A DNA stretch of 64,000 nt from Limimaricola cinnabarinus (GTDB lineage Bacteria; Pseudomonadota; Alphaproteobacteria; Rhodobacterales; Rhodobacteraceae): NCBI RefSeq assembly GCF_002723615.1, contig NZ_KZ304955.1, forward strand, positions 1 to 64,000, given 5' to 3'. The translations under genes and the position numbers were made by a program. Below are positions 27,528 to 36,408 of this stretch, piece after piece. Under the pieces are notes generated by a model. That model worked only from the letters and a program-made list of their open reading frames with translations, made no database searches and was not told the origin of the DNA. Each line of letters starts with the position of its first letter. Position 1 is the stretch's first letter.

Positions 27528-28565
27528 ATGTCTCATGAGTTGGTTTCGGTCGAGGCGTTGACCGAGCGGGTCGAAGCGATTTTCGTCACGGGCGGGTTTT
27601 CGGCGGATCACGCGGCCGCCCTTGGCCGGGCGATCGTCGCGGGAGAGCGGGACGGGTGCAAGTCCCACGGCATCTACCGCATCGCGGGCTGTCTGCGTAC
27701 GCTGGAAGCGGGCAAGGTCGTGCCCGACGCCGATCCGGAGGTGGCAGAACCGGACGGGGTCATCATTCGGGTGGACGCCAAGGGCGGGTTTTCGAACCTT
27801 GCGTTCGCGCGCGGGCTCCCGGTGCTGGCCGAGCAGGCGCGCAAAAGCGGTTTGGCCGCGCTGGTGATCAACGACTGCGTGCATTTCGCGGCGCTCTGGC
27901 CCGAGATCGAGGACATCACCGCCGAAGGGCTGGCAGGGATGGCCATGTGCCCCAGCTACGCCACCGTCGCGCCGGTCGGCGGCACCGAGCCCTTGCTCGG
28001 CACGAACCCCTTCGCCTTCGGCTGGCCGCGCGAGGGCAAGAGCCCTTACGTTTTCGACTTCGCCACCAGCGTCGTCGCCCGGGGCGAGATCGAGCTTTAT
28101 CGCCGCGCCGGCAATCCCCTGCCCGAGGGCTGGGCGTTGGACGCCGACGGCCAGCCCACCACCAGCCCCGAAGCCGCACTGGACGGGGCGATGCTGCCCT
28201 TCGGCGGGCACAAGGGGTCGGCGATCTCGACGATGATCGAATTGCTGGCAGGCGCATTGATCGGGGATTTCACCTCGGACAAGGCGCTGGAGTGGCTCGG
28301 CACGACGACGATCGCCCCCCGCCATGGTGAGCTTGTCCTCGCCTTCGATCCCGAGCGTTTCGCAGGGGGCCGCGCCGATCCGCGCGCGACGGCAGAAGCC
28401 TTTATCGGCGCGATCGAAGGGCAGGGCGCGCGCCTGCCCGGCCAGCGCCGTTTCGCCGCCCGGGCCGAAGCCCTGCGCGACGGGATTCCCCTGACCAAGG
28501 CCGAGCTGGACGAACTCGACCGGCTGGAAAAAGAAGGCGCGGCTCGAGCGGCCACGCCTCGTTGA
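27528..28565 (+). CDS. Ldh-family oxidoreductase, probable delta-1-pyrroline-2-carboxylate reductase
   Basis: The protein has 345 residues of the malate/L-lactate/ureidoglycolate dehydrogenase fold. The catalytic His lies in KSHGIYR, and FGGHKGSAISTMIELLAG is the C-terminal family signature. Context: it is divergent from a hydroxyproline dehydratase-type gene whose product is pyrroline-2-carboxylate, and relatives in hydroxyproline loci reduce this to L-proline with NAD(P)H. Start at 27528 after AAAGGAGGG; an upstream ATG lacks a binding site. It ends in a clear terminator at 28591. Other 2-ketoacid substrates cannot be excluded. Confidence 0.88.
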   Translation: MSHELVSVEALTERVEAIFVTGGFSADHAAALGRAIVAGERDGCKSHGIYRIAGCLRTLEAGKVVPDADPEVAEPDGVIIRVDAKGGFSNLAFARGLPVLAEQARKSGLAALVINDCVHFAALWPEIEDITAEGLAGMAMCPSYATVAPVGGTEPLLGTNPFAFGWPREGKSPYVFDFATSVVARGEIELYRRAGNPLPEGWALDADGQPTTSPEAALDGAMLPFGGHKGSAISTMIELLAGALIGDFTSDKALEWLGTTTIAPRHGELVLAFDPERFAGGRADPRATAEAFIGAIEGQGARLPGQRRFAARAEALRDGIPLTKAELDELDRLEKEGAARAATPR

Positions 28566-28588
28566 TCGTTTCCTGAACAAGATCGGAC

Positions 28589-28615
28589 CAGACACCCGCA
28601 GGGGTGTCCGGTTTT
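28589..28615 (+). terminator. Rho-independent terminator after the reductase gene
   Basis: Stem GACACCC (28591-28597) with GGGTGTC (28602-28608), loop GCAG, extended by C/G pairs and followed by GGTTTT. It sits between two convergent genes and probably ends the forward transcript. Confidence 0.75.
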
Positions 28616-28619
28616 CGCA

Positions 28620-29558
28620 TCAGGCCGCTTTGGACCACTCGGCATACCACGTCTTGAACAGGTCATACTGGACGTCGGCAAAGGCGCGCTGCGCATCGCT
28701 CAGCTCATCGGTCTCATTGAAGTGCAGGCGGTATTCCTCGTTCCCGCCGCGCACCATCAGGTGCTTGTAGTAGAGCACGAGGTCGCCTTCCTCGTCGAAC
28801 TTGGACAAGACATAAAGCGCCTGCTCAAGCTCTTGCGCGCGGCGGCGGGCGTCCACGTCACCCTTGGCGGCTTTCTGCGACAGCTCGACCAGATGCAGCA
28901 CTTCCTTGGGCAGCACATTGCCGATCCCGGTGATCGCACCAGTCGCGCCGCAATTGACGAAGCCGTGGAACACGGTGGTGTCGACGCCGACCATCAGCGT
29001 CACGTCGGGGTTGCCGCTCGAGATATGCTCGGCCGCATAGGTGAGGGCCGCCTTGCCGCCGAATTCCTTGAAACCAACGAGGTTCGGGTGCTCGCTCTTG
29101 AGGGCAAAGAACAGGTCCGCGCCGGTGGAGAAGCCGTAGTGGGGCGAGTTGTAGATCACCGCTGGCAGGTCGGGGGCGGCAGACAGGATCGCCTTGAAGT
29201 GCGCCTTTTGTGCAGGGATCGACGCGCCGCGCGACATCACGCGGGGAATCAGCATCAGACCGGCCGCGCCGACGCGGGCGGCGTGGGCGGCGTGTTCGGC
29301 GGCAATCCTGGTGTTCACGGCACCGGTGCCGACGACAACCTTGAGGCCCGCCTTCACCAGGGCTTCCACGCCCTGCATGCGTTGCTCGTCGGTCAGCAGG
29401 GGCCAGTCGCCCATGGAGCCGCAATAGACGACAGCGGACATGCCTGCATTTACAAGCTCACGCCCCTTGCGGACGAGCGCATCGAAATCGGGGGTGCGAT
29501 CCTCTCTGCAAGGGGTCATCAGTGCTGGCATGGTGCCAGTGAAAACAGCATTGTCCAT
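28620..29558 (-). CDS. Probable pyrroline-4-hydroxy-2-carboxylate deaminase (DHDPS family)
   Basis: The protein has 312 residues, a class I Schiff-base (beta/alpha)8 lyase. Predicted Schiff-base K164 in VGFKEFGG and the Tyr Y136 in AVIYNSPHYG are in the expected places. Within hydroxyproline clusters this DHDPS subfamily deaminates delta-1-pyrroline-4-hydroxy-2-carboxylate to 2-ketoglutarate semialdehyde. That is the step missing between the dehydrogenase at 14114 and the KGSA dehydrogenase at 11553. Start after AAGGA; its upstream region holds TGTCGACA site E. Confidence 0.87.
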   Translation of the reverse strand: MDNAVFTGTMPALMTPCREDRTPDFDALVRKGRELVNAGMSAVVYCGSMGDWPLLTDEQRMQGVEALVKAGLKVVVGTGAVNTRIAAEHAAHAARVGAAGLMLIPRVMSRGASIPAQKAHFKAILSAAPDLPAVIYNSPHYGFSTGADLFFALKSEHPNLVGFKEFGGKAALTYAAEHISSGNPDVTLMVGVDTTVFHGFVNCGATGAITGIGNVLPKEVLHLVELSQKAAKGDVDARRRAQELEQALYVLSKFDEEGDLVLYYKHLMVRGGNEEYRLHFNETDELSDAQRAFADVQYDLFKTWYAEWSKAA

Positions 29559-29658
29559 CCGTCATTCCTTTATTCTACGGCATCGCCTCAATAATCCGTC
29601 CCCGTTTACGGGGCCACGGCATCGGGTTCCGGCTTACATAAGCCTGTTGCATACTCAA

Positions 29659-29666
29659 TGTCGACA
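29659..29666. promoter_or_regulatory. TGTCGACA operator site E
   Basis: AATGTCGACAAAAAAAT, about 100 bases upstream of the deaminase gene. It lies between that gene and the decayed efflux-pump relic, which appears unrelated. Confidence 0.55.
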
Positions 29667-29686
29667 AAAAAATCGGACAGAGTATT

Positions 29687-31060
29687 TTATCTGTGCGCGG
29701 CTGCGGTGTTGATGCGCCCGGGGTTGGGTCTCGGATCATCCTCGTGAATCTCCCGCGTGCGGGCGGCCAGCAGCAGATGGACCAGCGGCCCGAGCACCGC
29801 CGACACGAGAGAGGTCTTCACGAAATCGCCGCGCATCGCCTCGACCGGGGCATTGCCGTTCATTCCCATGACCGACATCAGCACGGCGACGGTCAGGATC
29901 AGCATGCCCGCCATCGCGCCGGTTTGCAGCACCATCCGGAAGCCGAAGAAACAGGTCGGCCACATCGCCCCCACATGGACCACGGGCATCGGGCGCAACT
30001 GTTCGACGCACCACGTCATGACATGGACAAGCAGGATCATCACCACCGGCGCTGCGAGCATCCGCGCCGGGCTGAACGTCCCGCGCTGCGCCACGATCAG
30101 CCCCACGGGCAAGGCGGCAAGGATCGGCGGTAGCGCCGGGTTGAGGATCGGGATCGTCGCAAAGGTCAGCGCCAGACGCACCGCGTACAGCGGATCCTCG
30201 GAGAGAACGGAGCGCGGGGTGACATACATTGCGGCGGCCTGGGCGATCGGGTTGCCGGTGCCGCTGCCATAGTCGACCGCATGCACCTTGCCGCCGACGC
30301 GCACGGCGTCGGACAAGTTCTCCATCCCGCCGGCCGGCTCGATCCGCACGGGGATCTGCCACGCCGGTTCGAACCGGCGGTTCGCGGTCTGGTTCACCAC
30401 CAGACCGCCCTGGGCATTGCGGCCCGGATTGATGCCCCAGGCGATGCTCTCGACCCGCCCCTCGAGGATCCGCCCCGGCAGCGCGTCGAACAGAAGATGC
30501 GCAGGCTCGCCCGGATCGACCTGCTGCAACGGGTTCTCGCGCAGATCCACCGTGATCCAGGCGGCGCCGGAGTCGATGAAGGTCAGGGCGGGTTTCCCGC
30601 CGCCGATATACTGCCCCTCCGACAGGGTGACATTGGTGACCACGCCCAGATGCGGCGCGCGCATGATGGTCGAGGCCAGATCATACTGCGCGCGCTCCAA
30701 CTGCGCCTGCGCCGCGACCAGAGACGCGCTTGACGCGCTGATATTCTGCGCTGTCGTGGGAAGGTTGGCTTCGGCCTGTGCCGGAACAAGCTCGAGGGGG
30801 CGGGGGCCGAGTTCGAACAGCACGTCGCCCGCTTCGACCACCGCGTCGTCGGCCACCACCACCCGGGTGATTTCGCCGGGCAGGCGGGCGGCGATCTGCA
30901 CCACATGGGCCGAGACGATTTCCCGCGATGTGGCGGGCGCCATCGGTCGCTGAGCGCATGGATCGCGATCAGCACAAGCAGCAGAAGGACGACCACAAGG
31001 GCGATCTTGCCCGCCGGATTGCTGGCTGGCGTCTCGACGGGGTTGACGGTGTCGGGGCCT
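29687..31060 (-). pseudogene. Decayed efflux pump: HlyD-type membrane fusion protein fused to DUF2955-like membrane protein
   Basis: An N-terminal membrane anchor (VETPASNPAGKIALVVVLLLLVLIAIHALSDR in pieces, about 31050-30950) is followed by a frameshift near 30943. The HlyD/EmrA-like body continues: SREIVSAHVVQIAARLPGEI, NISASSASLVAAQAQLERAQ, MRAPHLGVVTNV. Most of its coiled coil is deleted. At about 30229 it runs in frame into YVTPRSVLSEDPLYAVRLALTFA, the start of a DUF2955-type inner-membrane protein, which ends prematurely near 29687. Normally these are two separate genes. The frameshift and losses make function unlikely. Confidence 0.65.
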
Positions 31061-31105
31061 GGGGGCGGCGGCGGCCTTGCTGTCCGGGGCGCGCGTTCAA
31101 GGGGA

Positions 31106-31255
31106 ATGTCCCGCGCCGCCGAGGAAGATGTGCGCCACGCGGTCGCCTGCGCCAAGGCCGAACGCCGGAAGGCCGAAAATGCGGCAGCCTTGGAAAGCTC
31201 CAACTCCTACGTCGAAGCCCACGACGCGCCCTTGGCGCGGTTCCGCCCGTTCTGA
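31106..31255 (+). pseudogene. CcdA-type antitoxin, C-terminal part only
   Basis: The frame ending at 31255 reads SRAAEEDVRHAVACAKAERR then KAENAAALESSNSYVEAHD and ends ARFRPF. This matches the toxin-binding C-terminal half of CcdA-family antitoxins (typically ..ENAAALESSNAWVEAHGLPLAKHRPF). The DNA-binding ribbon-helix-helix N-terminus is missing and the fragment abuts the efflux-pump relic. The stop overlaps the ccdB start (TGATG), the normal ccdAB arrangement. Confidence 0.7.
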
Positions 31256-31425
31256 TGACGCGGTTCGATGTATTCGCCAATCCGGTGCTCCAGGTGGAGG
31301 GCGAGCCGGTCGTCTCGGTCGCACAATTCATCGCCGCCGTGCCCGTCACGATCCTCAGCCAGCCGGTCGCCCGTTTCGACGCGGCGCCTGAGGCCATCAC
31401 CTATGCTTTGGACATGCTGACCTGA
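31255..31425 (+). pseudogene. CcdB-type toxin, internally deleted
   Basis: The product is 56 residues against roughly 100 in intact CcdB. It begins MTRFDVFANP (the family N-terminus) and jumps directly to VLQVEGEPVVSVAQFIAAVP then ALDMLT. It lacks about 45 residues of the middle beta-sheet. Loss of the core makes gyrase poisoning unlikely. Confidence 0.7.
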
Positions 31426-31582
31426 GGCTTCTAGCGGCCGAACAGCGAGAAATGGGGCTGAAATCGCTTTGCGGTCCTGCTGAACCGGCAAGCGGAACAT
31501 CCTGCCCCTGGTGTTGTGCAAATGTGGTCCGCTCAACGCAGTCATCGGCGTTGACTATGTGGCGAAGGAAGGAATGGACCAA

Positions 31583-31606
31583 GGCACGCCAAGGGAATGG
31601 CGTGCC
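31583..31606 (-). terminator. Hairpin after the hydantoinase B gene
   Basis: Perfect 8-bp stem GGCACGCC (31583-31590) with GGCGTGCC (31599-31606) and an 8-base loop, eight bases past the stop of the gene at 31614. It probably ends the long hydantoinase/transporter transcript; no strong T-run follows. Confidence 0.5.
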
Positions 31607-31613
31607 CCGGGGC

Positions 31614-33281
31614 TTAACCCTGGTGGCCGTAAACCTCACGCGCGCGCTCTGGCGTCAGGTATTCGTCACGGATGTCCCGCGCGAGGTCTTCGGCGCTGCG
31701 TTTCGCCGGGTCCCCGAAGCCACCGCCGTTGCCGGTCACGACGCGGATCACATCGTCGGTGTTCACTTCGACATTGGTCGCAAAAGCATGGCGTTCGGAG
31801 CTGCCATCGGTGCGCAGAACCTCGACGTAGTTGCACGAGCCATCACGCCCGCCATTGACACCCCACGGCGGAATGCGCGAGCGGGTGTAGCCCACCGACA
31901 GGAAATTGTTGTCGGCCCGGACGCGGTAATGCACGTCGATCCCTTTTCCGCCCCGCCATTGGCCCTCACCTCCCAGTTCGGGGTTGAGCGCGACCTGATC
32001 CACGGTCAGCCCATAGCGAGCTTCGGCCACTTCTGCGGGGCAGTTGAAGGTTTCGCCATGGAACCCCGAGAACTGGCCGGAGGGACCGTCGTTCCCCTGC
32101 CAGGCCCCCCAGCCGCCGACCTGGGGTTCGACGATGGTGTAATGCCGCCCGGTGTCCGGGTGGGGGCCGCCCACTACGGTGCCGCAGATCGACGCGAAGT
32201 TGCCCGCGGGCACGACGCCGGGAAAATGGTGGGCCAGGGCACGCAGCAGCATGTCGAAGAGCCGGATCTCGACCTCGGAATAATAGCCCAAGGCCCCGGG
32301 TTCCTGAACGTGGAAGATGGTGCCTGGCGTGGTCTTGACCGTGAGCGGGCGGAAAAAGCCACCATTGCCCGGCGCGTCCGGATCGGTGAAGGACTTGAAC
32401 GCCAGTTGCACGGCAATCTCGGTTCCCTCGCGCGAGGAGTTGGAAGAGCCGGCCTGTGCCGGATTGTCCGTGAGATCGACAAGAAATTCATCCTTGCTGA
32501 TGGTGATCTCGACCTTGTGGATCTGGCCCGAGTCCTGCTCTTCCTCGAAGCTGTAGGTGCCTTCAGGCAGTGTCTTGAGCGCGGCGCGGGCGCGGGTTTC
32601 GCCGAAGTCCATGAAATCGGCAATCGCGGCTTCGAAGATATCGGTGCCGTATTTTTCAATGATCTCGAGGACGCGACGTTCGCCGATCCGCAAGCCCGCG
32701 ATGCCGGCCCAAAGATCCCCCCGCAGGTAATCGGGCAGCCGCGTGTTGACATAAAGAATGTCAAACACCGCCTTGTTTTCCTCGCCCCTGTCGAACAGCT
32801 TCACTGCCGGAATGCGCACGCCTTCCTGGAAGATTTCGGTGGCATCCGACGACATGGACCCCGGCACCATGCCGCCCACGTCGTTCCAGTGGGCGATATT
32901 GGCGACCCAAGCGACCAGACGACCTTCGGAGAAGACCGGAGAGGCCAGAACCATATCGTTGAGATGGCTGACGCCGCCGTAATAGGGATCGTTGGTTGCA
33001 AAAAGGTCACCGGGGCGGATGTCGTCCAGCGGAAACTTCTGCAGGATGCCGTGGATTGCCTTGTCGAGAACGCCGATGAACGCGGGAATGCCCGCCCCCG
33101 AGGCCGCGATTTCGCCCTTGGCATCTAGGATCGACGTCGAAAGGTCGAGCACCTCGTAGATGATCGCGCTCATCGAGGTTTTCACCTGGGCGACGAACAT
33201 CTCGTCTGCCACGGCCTGAATTCCGTTCTGGATGATGTCGAAGGTGACGGGATCATGGGTGAACGTATCTTGCTTTGTCAT
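31614..33281 (-). CDS. hyuB: Hydantoinase B / oxoprolinase-type subunit
   Basis: The protein has 555 residues of the HyuB family, partner of HyuA in ATP-dependent opening of hydantoin-like or 5-oxoproline rings. Typical blocks: THDPVTFDIIQNGIQAVADEMF at the N-terminus, DIRPGDLFATNDPYYGGVSHLND, HWNDVGGMVPGS, and the C-terminal GGEGQWRGGKGID and TGNGGGFGDP. It starts three bases after hyuA. The ring substrate of this operon is not known; N-methylhydantoin, hydantoin and oxoproline are candidates from the family. Confidence 0.92.
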   Translation of the reverse strand: MTKQDTFTHDPVTFDIIQNGIQAVADEMFVAQVKTSMSAIIYEVLDLSTSILDAKGEIAASGAGIPAFIGVLDKAIHGILQKFPLDDIRPGDLFATNDPYYGGVSHLNDMVLASPVFSEGRLVAWVANIAHWNDVGGMVPGSMSSDATEIFQEGVRIPAVKLFDRGEENKAVFDILYVNTRLPDYLRGDLWAGIAGLRIGERRVLEIIEKYGTDIFEAAIADFMDFGETRARAALKTLPEGTYSFEEEQDSGQIHKVEITISKDEFLVDLTDNPAQAGSSNSSREGTEIAVQLAFKSFTDPDAPGNGGFFRPLTVKTTPGTIFHVQEPGALGYYSEVEIRLFDMLLRALAHHFPGVVPAGNFASICGTVVGGPHPDTGRHYTIVEPQVGGWGAWQGNDGPSGQFSGFHGETFNCPAEVAEARYGLTVDQVALNPELGGEGQWRGGKGIDVHYRVRADNNFLSVGYTRSRIPPWGVNGGRDGSCNYVEVLRTDGSSERHAFATNVEVNTDDVIRVVTGNGGGFGDPAKRSAEDLARDIRDEYLTPERAREVYGHQG

Positions 33282-33284
33282 GGG

Positions 33285-35354
33285 TCAGCTCCGCGTTTCG
33301 ATATGGATGTTGCCGAAATCGTCGATCGACACGGTGTTGCCGGGGTGGACCACCACCGTCGTGCCGGGATCTTCGATGATGGCCGGGCCTGCAAAGGTCA
33401 TGCCGGGTTCAAGCTTCTCGCCGTTGTAGATGGTGGCGACATGAGTGCCCTCGGTGGCATAGTCGACCTCACGCTCGCCCTTCATCGCATCGGCCAGGGC
33501 AGCGCCGCTTTTGGGAAGGGGCACGATTTCCAGTTTGCCGACCTCGCTTGCGGCGATCAGATGGATGCCGGTGATCTCGACGGCCGCGTCCAGCGTGTAG
33601 GTGTATTCGCGTTTGTAACGGACGTGGAACTCGGCAACCATTTTCTGCAACGTCTCGACGGTCACCGGGCCGGCCGGGATCGGAACCTCGACGCCGAATT
33701 CCTGGTTCTGGTAGCGGCAGCGGATCAGCGGTGACAGCTGCACGGCATCCCGCGCCACTCCTTCGCGCCCCAGCTCTTCGCGGGCCAGCTCCATCGTGTG
33801 ATGCAGCAGGCTATCCAGAGCTTCATGGTCGTCGGCGTCCTGAAGCTTGGTCACGAAATAATCGCGCCGCAGGTCCGACATCATCATGCCCCACGCCGAG
33901 AAGACGGGCGCGCCGCGGGGCACGACCACCTTCTTGACGCCCAGTTCCTGGCCCAAGGCCACACCGTGCATCGGTCCGCCGCCGCCAAAGACGACAAGGG
34001 TGAAGTCGCGCGGGTCATAGCCGCGGTTCACGGAGACGAGCTTGAGCGCGTTGACCATGTTGGAGTTGGCGATGCGCACGATGCCGCGCGCGGCTTCGGC
34101 GGGGCTGACGCCAAGCTCGCCGGAAAGTTTCTCGAAACCTCTTTCCATAGCGGCCATGTCCGCTTCGACGGTGCCCCCGCAGAAGTAGTCCTTGTTGATC
34201 CGGCCAAGGGCAAGGTTCGCGTCCGTCGTTGTCACGTTCTCGCCGCCGCGCCCGTATGAGGCCGGCCCGGGCGAGGCGCCGGCGGATTGCGGACCCACGT
34301 GCATCTTGCCGAAATCATCCACCCAAGCGATCGAACCGCCCCCGTTGCCGATCTCGACCAGGTCGACCACCGGCACCATGATCGGATAGCCGGCGGACTT
34401 GCCGTTGCGCTCGATCCAGTAGTCGGTCTTGATCTTGACCTGATGCTTTTCGATAAGCGAGCATTTCGCCGTGGTGCCGCCGATATCCAGCGCCAGAATG
34501 TTCGGCTCTCCGATGATGCGGCCCAGCTCTGCCGCGCCCCAGAAGCCCGAGGCCGGACCGCTTTCGACCATGGTGATTGGCACCGCTTTCGTCGCCTCGA
34601 GCGAGTCAACGCCGCAGTTGGACTGCATGATATAAAGCCGGCCCTTGTAGCCTCCTTCGGTCAGCCCGGTTTCGAGCTTCTCAAGATAGCGCTGCGCCTT
34701 GGGCTGGACGAAGGCCGACAGGATCGTGGTGTTGGTGCGCTCATACTCGCGCCACTCGCGGGTGATCTGGTGCGAGGCGACCACCGCGACCTCGGGCCAG
34801 CGCTTTGCCACCTCCTGGGCAAGGGCTTCTTCATGGGCGGTGTTGGTATAGGCGTGCAGCAGGCAGATGGCGACCGCCTCGATCCCTTCGGCGCGGAACA
34901 GATCAAGGGTTTCATCCAGCCCGTCGAATGACAGGGGCGTGACCTCGTTGCCTTGATAATCCATGCGGCCGACGATCTCGCGCCGCAGGTAACGTGGCAC
35001 GAAGGGCGTGGGCTTCTTGTACATCAGGTTGAAGAAGTCGGGCCGGTTGCCACGTCCGATTTCCAGTACGTCGCGGAAGCCCCTGGTGGTGATCAGGCCG
35101 ACCTTGGCACCCTTGCGCTCGGTTAGCGCGTTAATCACGACGGTGGTGCCGTGGGTGAACATGTCGACCGCATCGACATCGACCGCGCCCCGCTCGAGCA
35201 CGTTGAGGACGCCCTGCTCGAAGTTCGGCGGCGTGGTGTCGGATTTCGCGGTGCGCACGGTCTGCACGCCGGTCAAGGTGTCGGTTTCGAAATAGACCAG
35301 ATCGGTAAAGGTTCCGCCGACGTCGGTCGACACACGGGTGACGGTATTGTCCAT
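33285..35354 (-). CDS. hyuA: Hydantoinase A / oxoprolinase-type subunit (ATP-binding)
   Basis: The protein has 689 residues, HyuA family with an acetate-kinase-like ATP fold. N-terminal phosphate loop VSTDVGGTFTDLVYF, then MFTHGTTVVINALTERKGAKVGLITTRGF in the usual order, ALDIGGTTAKCSLI, and VFGGGGPMHGVALGQELG near residue 470. Start at 35354 (AAGG upstream); the upstream frame overlaps the hairpin region. Acts with HyuB. The preceding ABC transporter genes suggest that the ring compound is imported from outside. Confidence 0.92.
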   Translation of the reverse strand: MDNTVTRVSTDVGGTFTDLVYFETDTLTGVQTVRTAKSDTTPPNFEQGVLNVLERGAVDVDAVDMFTHGTTVVINALTERKGAKVGLITTRGFRDVLEIGRGNRPDFFNLMYKKPTPFVPRYLRREIVGRMDYQGNEVTPLSFDGLDETLDLFRAEGIEAVAICLLHAYTNTAHEEALAQEVAKRWPEVAVVASHQITREWREYERTNTTILSAFVQPKAQRYLEKLETGLTEGGYKGRLYIMQSNCGVDSLEATKAVPITMVESGPASGFWGAAELGRIIGEPNILALDIGGTTAKCSLIEKHQVKIKTDYWIERNGKSAGYPIMVPVVDLVEIGNGGGSIAWVDDFGKMHVGPQSAGASPGPASYGRGGENVTTTDANLALGRINKDYFCGGTVEADMAAMERGFEKLSGELGVSPAEAARGIVRIANSNMVNALKLVSVNRGYDPRDFTLVVFGGGGPMHGVALGQELGVKKVVVPRGAPVFSAWGMMMSDLRRDYFVTKLQDADDHEALDSLLHHTMELAREELGREGVARDAVQLSPLIRCRYQNQEFGVEVPIPAGPVTVETLQKMVAEFHVRYKREYTYTLDAAVEITGIHLIAASEVGKLEIVPLPKSGAALADAMKGEREVDYATEGTHVATIYNGEKLEPGMTFAGPAIIEDPGTTVVVHPGNTVSIDDFGNIHIETRS

Positions 35355-35384
35355 TTTGTGACCTTCTTGTTCAGAGTGATGGGA

Positions 35385-35408
35385 CCGGATGCGGCGCACC
35401 GCATCCGG
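35385..35408 (-). promoter_or_regulatory. Intercistronic hairpin before hyuA
   Basis: Perfect 10-bp stem CCGGATGCGG (35385-35394) with 35399-35408 and a CGCA tetraloop, in the 76-base gap between permease and hyuA. No T-run; likely attenuates or stabilises part of the operon mRNA. Confidence 0.6.
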
Positions 35409-35430
35409 GATTGTGTGGCACCGTCCGGGA

Positions 35431-36408
35431 TCAGCGGCTGCGCGAGGCCGAGGCCGCAAGGGCCACGGCCACGACGATGATCACGCCGGTCGTCAGATCC
35501 TTGAAGAACGGATTGACGTTGAGGATGTTGAACCCGTTGCCAATCAGCGCGATCAGCAGCACGCCCGACACCGACCGCCAGACCGCGCCCGAGCCGCCCA
35601 TGATCGATGTGCCCCCTAGGATCACCGCCGCGATGGCCTCGAGCTCGAGCCCCATGCCGGCCTGCGGTTCCGCCATGGAAATGCGCGACACGGCAATGAC
35701 ACCGGCAAGGCCCGCCGCCCCGCCCGACAGGCAGAACGTCATGATCTTGATCAGATTGGTGCGGATGCCCGAGAGCAGCGCCGCCTCTTCGTTGCCGCCC
35801 ACGGCAAAGACCTTGCGCCCGAACGTCGTGCGGTTGAGCAGGAACATCATCAGAAGCATGAAGAGGACAAGGACGATGACGGCCACGTTGACCATGCCGA
35901 TCCGCTCCCGTCCCAGCCATGAGAATTCGGCGATCCGCACGGGGATCAAGGCGCCCCCGGTGATCAGGATGGCCACGCCGCGATAAACAAGGCTGGTGGC
36001 CAAGGTGACCAGAAAGGAATGCACGCCAAAGCCGGTGATGATAAGGCCGTTGATGGCCCCAAGTCCCAGCCCGATCACGGGCCCGGCGAGGATCGCCAGA
36101 TAGGGATCGACGTTGATCGCGATATAGCCGGCCGACACCGAGGCCACGCCGAAGATCGCGCCGGTGGACAGATCGAAGCCGCCACCGATGATCACAAGCG
36201 TCAGGGCGCAGGCGATGATCGCCAGCGGTGCGGATTGATTGAGGATGTTGAGCAGGTTGCGCGCTGTGAAGAAGCTGTCCGAGGCGAAGCTCAACCCGAT
36301 GAGCAGCGCAACGATGATGATCAGCACTCCGTATTGCTGGGCGAATTGTCCGACGCTTGCGCGGGTGATCTTCGGGTCTGGCTTGTCTGTCAAATAGGTG
36401 TCGGTCAT
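35431..36408 (-). CDS. Ribose-type ABC transporter permease
   Basis: The protein has 325 residues of the BPD_transp_2 family (RbsC/XylH type) with about 8-10 membrane segments. Signature SAPLAIIACALTLVIIGGGFDLSTGAIFG near residue 65-90 and LEAIAAVILGGTSIMGGSG near 255. Overlaps the ATPase gene by four bases. In carbohydrate-uptake-2 systems one permease homodimer suffices. The adjacent hydantoinase genes suggest that the cargo is a nitrogen ring compound or nucleoside-like molecule rather than a sugar. Confidence 0.92.
   Translation of the reverse strand: MTDTYLTDKPDPKITRASVGQFAQQYGVLIIIVALLIGLSFASDSFFTARNLLNILNQSAPLAIIACALTLVIIGGGFDLSTGAIFGVASVSAGYIAINVDPYLAILAGPVIGLGLGAINGLIITGFGVHSFLVTLATSLVYRGVAILITGGALIPVRIAEFSWLGRERIGMVNVAVIVLVLFMLLMMFLLNRTTFGRKVFAVGGNEEAALLSGIRTNLIKIMTFCLSGGAAGLAGVIAVSRISMAEPQAGMGLELEAIAAVILGGTSIMGGSGAVWRSVSGVLLIALIGNGFNILNVNPFFKDLTTGVIIVVAVALAASASRSR

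Noticed and set aside
31426-31582. Possible small gene in the gap before the hydantoinase terminator
   Set aside because: Only short frames without motifs; nothing beyond the hairpin could be supported.
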